Assembly: GCA_039519185.1 (NCBI GenBank)
Contig: CM076854.1
Coordinates: forward strand, 150,274,997-150,338,996
DNA length: 64,000 bases
Direction: 5' to 3'
Source of the DNA: Astragalus membranaceus
Lineage: Eukaryota; Streptophyta; Magnoliopsida; Fabales; Fabaceae
How positions within the stretch are numbered: the stretch's first letter is position 1; each line of letters begins with the position of its first letter. A program made the translations under genes and the position numbers. Positions 58,116 to 64,000 of this stretch are shown piece by piece. Below the pieces are notes generated by a model. That model was not told the DNA's origin. It did not search any database and saw nothing but the letters and a program-made list of their open reading frames with translations.

Positions 58116-58575
58116 TAAAAAAATAGAATTTTATTTATAGTGTATAACTACCAAAAACACAAAATTAGTAATCTAAGCTAAAAGCACAAACTGATCGTAC
58201 ATGCACGCATAATTGTCTACAGAGCTTTAGTACGTTTCTCTTGACTTCCTTCTTTTTGTGATTGTCTCTCGGCTTCCTCTCATTTGTTTACCAACCTATA
58301 TTTTCTTTGAATTAAAATATTATGCTACTGTAATGCCTTGAGTATCTTACCATTTGGAGAATAATTGGATTTGGAGTAAACTTGTATGCTACTGTATTGT
58401 ATTGAGTAGCTTATATTTTCTTAGAATTGTTTTTCTCTTTGAATTAAAATTGGAGTATTCTCTTGCCATTTATCCAAACAGTCACGTATATATTTTAATA
58501 TTTGGATCTTTAATTTTAGAATGTTCAATTCCTAACATAAATAATGAGTATGTTTTTATTTTTATTTTTAAAAAA
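58116..58575. other. Unassigned AT-rich sequence
   Basis: TATATTTTCTTTGAATTAAA and TATGCTACTGTA-TG motifs recur within 100 bases (about 58298-58345 and 58386-58450), a local duplication. No gene. Confidence 0.4.
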
Positions 58576-58871
58576 GGCTTAAATACCATTTTGGTCTCTG
58601 CAATTACACTGAATATCCATTTTAGTCCCTGTAAAAATATTTCTTTTAAAATGGTCCCTGCAAATATTTTTTTTATCTGTTTTGGTCCCTGCTATGATTT
58701 CTATACTGATTTGGCATATTTTAGCGGATGTGGCAGCGCTAAGGTGGATGTTTTCTACACATGGAATGCCATCTCACTTAAATGAAATGTATATTTCCTA
58801 TTATGCCCCTACCTGCAACCTCAAATTGGGGATAAATTCAATTTAGGTTGCTGCCTTCCTCAACTCATCTC

Positions 58872-59160
58872 AGGTTGCTGCCTTCCTCTCCTCTCATCCT
58901 CTCTCTTCGCCAAAAGCTCCTCTTCCATCACTCAACTCCTCAGGTTGCTGCATTCCTCTCCTCTCATCCTCTCTCTTCGCCCAAAGTTCCTCTTCCATCA
59001 CTCAACTCATCTCAGGTTGCTGCCTTCCTCTCCTCTCATCCTCTCTCTTCGCCAAAAGCTCCTCTTCCATCACTCAACTCATCTCAGGTTGCTGCCTTCC
59101 TCTCCTCTCATCCTCTTTCTTCGCCAAAAGCTCCTCTTCCATCACCAACTCCAATTTCGT
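58872..59160 (+). repeat. 72-bp minisatellite, four copies
   Basis: AGGTTGCTGCCTTCCTCTCC (or GCATTCC) starts at 58872, 58942, 59014 and 59086: periods of 70, 72 and 72. Each holds CATCCTCTCTCTTCGCC and CTCCTCTTCCATCACTCAAC. It sits upstream of the GRF-finger ORF, where a 5' UTR or promoter would be. The frames across it are by-products of the repeat. Confidence 0.9.
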
Positions 59161-59218
59161 CTCCCCCCTGCCTCTCTCAGGTTCGCACTTGTTGTTGTCC
59201 TCTTCAATCCCTTCGAAA

Positions 59219-59614
59219 ATGTCAAGTTCAAGAGCTGGTTCATCTGTGGCTAACTCAAGGCATGGAATGGTACCTCTTTGTGGCTGTGAATTACCTATGA
59301 GGATGTTCATTGCAGGCACTGAAGTAAATAGGGGAAGAAGGTTTTGGAAATGCATAAATAGGGGAAGGGCGACGTGTGATTTGTTCATTTGGGATGACCT
59401 ACTTAATGTAGATAGAACACCAATGGTGAATGCCTCTCAATATGCCCAACCACCAATTGTTGGTAGCTGTTCTGAGGAAATGTCAAACTTGAGTTCATAG
59501 AGAATTGCAAAATTAAAGACGAAGTTGGAGTATGAGAGGAGTAAAGTGAAATGGCTTATGGGGTTGATGTTGGTTAGTTGGGTTTTGTTGGCTTTTATCT
59601 ATGGGAGGAAATAA
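59219..59614 (+). pseudogene. Small GRF-type zinc finger protein ORF, one internal stop
   Basis: ATG at 59219, then a GRF-like finger: LCGCELPMRMFIAGTEVNRG with RRFWKCINRG and CDLFIWDD (CxC, C, C ligands at about residues 21-53). A TAG at 59498-59500 ends 93 codons. The frame stays open behind it for 37 more codons with a Lys/Glu-rich helix (KLKTKLEYERSKVKW) and a membrane-like segment (LMGLMLVSWVLLAFIYG), stop 59612-59614. GRF finger plus coiled coil plus C-terminal hydrophobic tail is a common small plant protein layout, so the TAG probably truncates it. It is convergent with the MULE transposase. Confidence 0.72.
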
Positions 59615-60094
59615 TGTAATGGTGTTAGAATTTAGTGATTTAATGATGTTATGGTGTTAGTATGTAGTGATGTATTAGGCATTTAGGAGAGTATGATGTT
59701 GTAATGATTTTTATGGAATTAATGAATGGATATGGTTTACTTACTTATGGTGTAAAATTCAGCAGCATAATTGGTAATAACAAGTCATTTAAAATTCAGC
59801 AGCATATTAACAAGTTGGTGTAAAATTCAGCCGCATTTTCGCAGCATTATTTAGCTAAAATTCAGCAGCATTATTTAGCAGCATTTTCAGCAGCATTCAA
59901 AATAGACTTAAACACTCATTCAAAATAGACTTAAACATTCATTGAGTTTTCAAAATACATCCAAAACATTCCCAAACAATCATTGAGTTTCCAAAATACA
60001 TCCAAAACATTCCTAAACATTCATTGAGTTTCCAAAATACATCCAAAATAGATCCTAAACATTCTATTAGTTTCCAAATACATCCAAAATAGAC
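59615..60094. repeat. Low-complexity direct repeats between the two MULE genes
   Basis: AAAATTCAGCAGCAT units (59755-59900), then CATTGAGTTT-CAAAATACATCCAAAACATTC-type units of about 40 bases (59900-60090). No gene. Confidence 0.75.
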
Positions 60095-62737
60095 CTAAAC
60101 ATGAGGGTCTTCTTGTGTCAACTCTCCTCCATCATCAACAACAATAGGTGATGCTTCATCACTCCCAGGACCAACAATAGGTGTTGACAAGTTCCTATTA
60201 ATAATTCTACACCTCTTTCTCACACTCTTGATTGGAAGTTTGGGTCTTAGCTATCTTGGTGGCACAAATTTAGACAAATATTGCTGTCTTGGTGGCACAA
60301 ATGGTGGCACATTTCGTTGCTGCGCTGCTGCTGGTGCCACTTGTTGCTGCCCTGCTGCTGGTGGCACTTGTTGCTGCCCTGCTGCTGGTGGCACATTGTG
60401 TTGCTGCGCTGCTGCTGGTGGCTTTTGTTGCTGCCCTGGTGCTGGTGGCACTTGTTGCTTGCGCTGCTGCGCTGGGGGCACATCTTGTTGCTGCCCTGCT
60501 GTTGGTGGCACTTGTTGCTGTCCTGCTGCTGGTGGCACTTGTTGCTGCGCTGTTGCTGGTGGCACTTGAGACACTTTTCTTCGGTTTTCTCTGAACTTCA
60601 GACAAAAATGAAAGACAAAATTATACTTAAGCTTTAATTTAAATTATACAGAATTATTCAATAAAAAACAGAATTAACTTACCTTTCTAGCTTGTGCTGT
60701 TGGGTTTATTGTAGCGCTCTTGCAAGATCTAGCATTGTGACCATATTGGTCACATTTTGTGCACCTGTTTTTAGTCCCCACCCTCACATACTTGGTAGTA
60801 TCTTTCGCGGGTTCATGAGGCTCCCTTCTTCTTAGTTTTTTAGGCCTACCTGGCCCTCTCTTGTATTGTGGTAGCAAGGGCTCCTCACATTCAACTTCGG
60901 GCCACATGTCTTGGCCGTTGAGAGGACTAATACTAAAGCTGTAACATAGCTCATATTGCTCCCTTGTATACGAGTGTGCAATAAATTCTTCAGGGTTTTG
61001 ATCTCCCTTTGCTAAGGCAGCAACAGCATGTCTATAAGGAATTCCTACCAATTCCCAGAAATTACAACTGCAACTACGTTTACTAATATCAACTGTGAAG
61101 CTATATTCAAATCCAATCTGTTCAACTTGAAATAATTCATCACCTGCCCATGTAGGGATCCAATTCCCAGCCCGTTCCACCTCTATGTCTAACCTTTTCC
61201 TAGGCTTAGGCGTCGCTGGATGTTGCCACCTATCAAGTTTGTATCTAAGCGTAGCAATTTTACCCATCAAATATGTCCTAATCCATTCACACGTTGTGAT
61301 AATCGGCTTATCCCTAGCTACTAAAATAGTCGAATTAAATGCTTCAGATAAATTATTCATCAGGACATCACACTGAGGGTAAAAGGAAAAAGCATGCTTA
61401 CACCACATATTTGTAGGTACAGCCATTAACCACTCCCATGCCTTCAAATCCAACAATTTCAGCTGATTCATTTTCTTCTTCCATTGTTGCCTGTAAGTTG
61501 CTTTAACTGCTGCCATCATTATGTCTCTGATTAGGGTTCCTCAACCAAATTTCTTTTTGAAGTTGGCATACAAATGCCTCAGGAAGTATCTATGTTCAAC
61601 CCTTTCAAACATTTCTTCAAACACTGGAATTAATCCCTGATGCATAAAATAAGAAATTAATTAATTAACAAACAGAATTAATTAACCCAATTAATTAACA
61701 AACATAATTAATTACTGACTATAACTTACTTTTTGTTGATCAGATATGAATACCCATCTCCTATCCTGCCCAATGTCTTCTAACAGCAAAGTCAAGAACC
61801 ACCTCCATGCCTCTTTGGTCTCATTTTCAACAACTCCAAAAGCCAAAGGCATATATTGATCATTTGGGTCCCTTCCTACAGCAATTAGTAACTGACCTCC
61901 ATACTTTGTTTTTAAATGACATCCATCAACTCCAATAAATGGTCTACAAGCTGTCATGAACCCCTTTTTGCATCCATCTAAGCAGAAATAGAAGCTTCCA
62001 AACCTTGGCTCAATACTAGAACTTGGTCTCAGTAAATTAATCTTGCATGTGTTTCCAGGGTTTGCTCTCCTAAGCTCAACAGCATACCTCCAGATCAATG
62101 TATATTGTCTTGCTACATCTCCTTCAATCATTCTCTTGGCTTTCTGTTTTGCCCTCCATGCTCTACCAAAAGTAATTCCAACTGAATGGGTCCTCCTCAA
62201 ATCAGCCATGATATCTACAATTTTATAATTAGTAGATGACGTCATCTTAGCAGCCACAGCTTTGGCTACCCACTTACTCTTTGCACTTCTATTATTTAAA
62301 ACCCTGGCACATGTGTGGGTCCCAATCCATGTCTTCAACTTGACTTAAAAGGTCTAAAAAGCCACATTTGCGCTTACATTCAACCCTTACTCTTATTGCA
62401 TCATTTTTCACCAACTTAATTTCCCTTCCATTCAAAACTAACCACTCAATTATAGCATCTTTAAACTGCTCAAGTGAGTTGAATTCCATACCAACTATAA
62501 ACTCATAATCCTTGTTAAGTTGCTCAACTCTGAACTTCTCATATTTGGGTGGTTTTTCACCATCAGATGCATCCGGATCACTGCTATTTAGTTCATCAGT
62601 TACATATTCATATTCCATGTTGTCACCTTCATCACTACTATCACGGTTTTGGGCTCTTTTGCCTCCTTTTGCCTTTACATTCACCCTATTTTTAACATGT
62701 TCATTACCAACTTGTTGAGGGGAGGGATCATCAACAC
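60095..62737 (-). pseudogene. MuDR-like transposase, decayed, three exons
   Basis: Exon 1 (62737-61730) has the MuDR N-terminal domain (FIVGMEFNSLEQFKDAIIEW, GREIKLVKND), a frameshift at about 62335, then NRSAKSKWVAKAVAAKM and the catalytic core start (FIGVDGCHLKTKYGGQLLIA, PLAFGVVENET). An intron follows (61729-61637, GT-AG). Exon 2 continues to 60683 with an in-frame TGA at 61541-61543, the SWIM finger (CSCNFWELVGIPYRHAVAAL; usual Cys of PCRH is Tyr) and a zinc knuckle (CTKCDQYGHNARSC). After a second intron, exon 3 encodes VPPAAGQQQ-type repeats and a tail ending at TAG 60095-60097, with another in-frame stop near 60251. It would cut and paste the element; this copy cannot. Confidence 0.9.
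60250..60570 (-). repeat. Pro/Gln repeat tail of the MULE transposase
   Basis: About eleven degenerate 27-33 bp units reading VPPAAGQQQ or VPPATAQQQ on the - strand. The other frames of the same DNA give Cys/Gly-rich or Ala/Ser-rich ORFs of over 100 codons, which are shadows. Confidence 0.85.
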
Positions 62738-62744
62738 ACTACAA

Positions 62745-63015
62745 GAATTTTGGGGATTACCGGCGGACAAAATCCGCCGGAATTTGGGGATTACCGGCGG
62801 ATTTTTTCCGCTGGAAATTCGCTCGCACAGGTAACGGTTACCGGCAGATTTTCCGTCGCTAATTTCCGGCGGAAATTCCGGGGAAAATTCCGCCGGAAAT
62901 TAGCGGCGAAAATCCGCCGGTAAATGCTCTAATCCACAGGTAATTACCGGCGCTAAATCCGCCGGTAAATTCTATCATCCGCTGGGAAAAAACCGCCGGT
63001 AAATTAACGGAATCC
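62745..63015. repeat. Subterminal repeats of CACTA-2
   Basis: At least eight occurrences of CCGGCGGA/TCCGCCGG with flanking ATTACC or TAAATT, direct and inverted, GC-rich against an AT-rich interior. In this superfamily such motifs bind the TNPA-type protein. Confidence 0.85.
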
Positions 63016-63250
63016 GCATGAAATCTATTTTATTTTTTTAAAAAAAACGGTTTTTTAATTCGTTTACTTAAAAAAAAATATATTCATGAATTGAAATATC
63101 TATTATTTAATTCAAAAAATATATAATTAATTTTATAATATAAATATTTATTTTATATAAATGCTAATTAAACGAGAATTGAATAATGCTTTAAAATGAT
63201 AAAATTTGCATAAACATCCAAGATCCAAGAATTAAAATTATTACATTTTG
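63016..63250. other. CACTA-2 AT-rich spacer
   Basis: Very AT-rich sequence with TTTTTTTAAAAAAAAC and TATATAATTAATTTTATAAT stretches. It may contain the 3' UTR of the - strand ORF. Nothing else seen. Confidence 0.5.

Positions 63251-64000
<750 letters not shown>

Larger units (their letters stand above)
58576..62737 (-). mobile_element. Mutator-like (MULE/MuDR) element, right end interrupted by CACTA-2
   Basis: The left end is taken at GGCTTAAATACCATTTTGG, with repeated GGTCCCTG boxes (58595-58700) typical of long MULE terminal repeats. The transposase lies on the - strand, a GRF-finger ORF on the + strand. The right end is not seen because the transposase reading frame is entered at 62738 by a CACTA terminus. 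A GGTCCCTG-type inverted end should exist beyond the window if the element is one piece. Confidence 0.72.

Noticed and set aside
58848..59300. 150-codon ORF with LPSSPLILSL repeats
   Set aside because: By-product of the 72-bp minisatellite; the GRF-finger ORF that follows is in a different frame.
60228..60569. Cys/Gly-rich + strand ORF resembling a metallothionein or antifreeze-like repeat
   Set aside because: Out-of-frame reading of the VPPAAGQQQ repeat in the MULE transposase tail on the - strand.

Overview
This is a eukaryotic, almost certainly dicot-plant, stretch of repeat-rich DNA with no intact single-copy host gene that I can support. The plant assignment rests on intron-bearing fragments of plant-type genes (ACT-domain-repeat ACR protein, plant guanylate-binding protein, CxYS glutaredoxin, SHAGGY/GSK3 kinase, RPD3-type histone deacetylase), Ty1-copia and Ty3-gypsy pol genes, a MuDR-like transposase, and CACTA and hAT termini. 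A legume is my guess only, from a MULE-like terminus with repeated 'TTTTGGTCCCTG' boxes.

Positions 1-44168 hold a head-to-tail array of about 4.5-kb units: eight units (A-H, A cut by the window edge) and a ninth remnant (I). A full unit has, all on the + strand: an unidentified two-exon ORF starting MGSPSW; the first part of a glutaredoxin gene; four exons from the middle of a guanylate-binding protein GTPase; the last three exons of an ACR-type ACT-repeat protein; and 1.1-1.35 kb of AT-rich minisatellite. The gene pieces come from unrelated genes, keep their introns, and carry the same frameshifts and stops in nearly every copy. So a dead chimera was amplified, not a working gene. The array was then hit by an 862-bp hAT-like element (unit E) and two antisense Ty1-copia elements (units G and H), each with a clear target-site duplication.

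From 44.2 to 52.3 kb there is a Ty1-copia 3' relic, a three-copy degenerate repeat, a decayed Ty3-gypsy 3' half with a 219-bp tandem duplication and one LTR, and a nearly perfect 239-bp tandem duplication. Positions 52366-57295 are one 4.93-kb CACTA element (TIRs, TGA target duplication) carrying exons of three further unrelated genes: GSK3 kinase, a KH-domain protein and a histone deacetylase. From 58.6 to 62.7 kb lies a MuDR-like element with a decayed transposase on the - strand and a small GRF-zinc-finger ORF on the + strand. A second CACTA terminus starts inside the transposase reading frame at 62738 and runs off the window. It contains a poly-serine ORF built on a 263-bp uninterrupted trinucleotide run.

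The theme is repeated capture and shuffling of gene fragments, once into a tandemly amplified cassette and once into a CACTA transposon. All coordinates were read by eye and may be off by a few bases. Similarity statements are from recognition of family motifs, not from a search.
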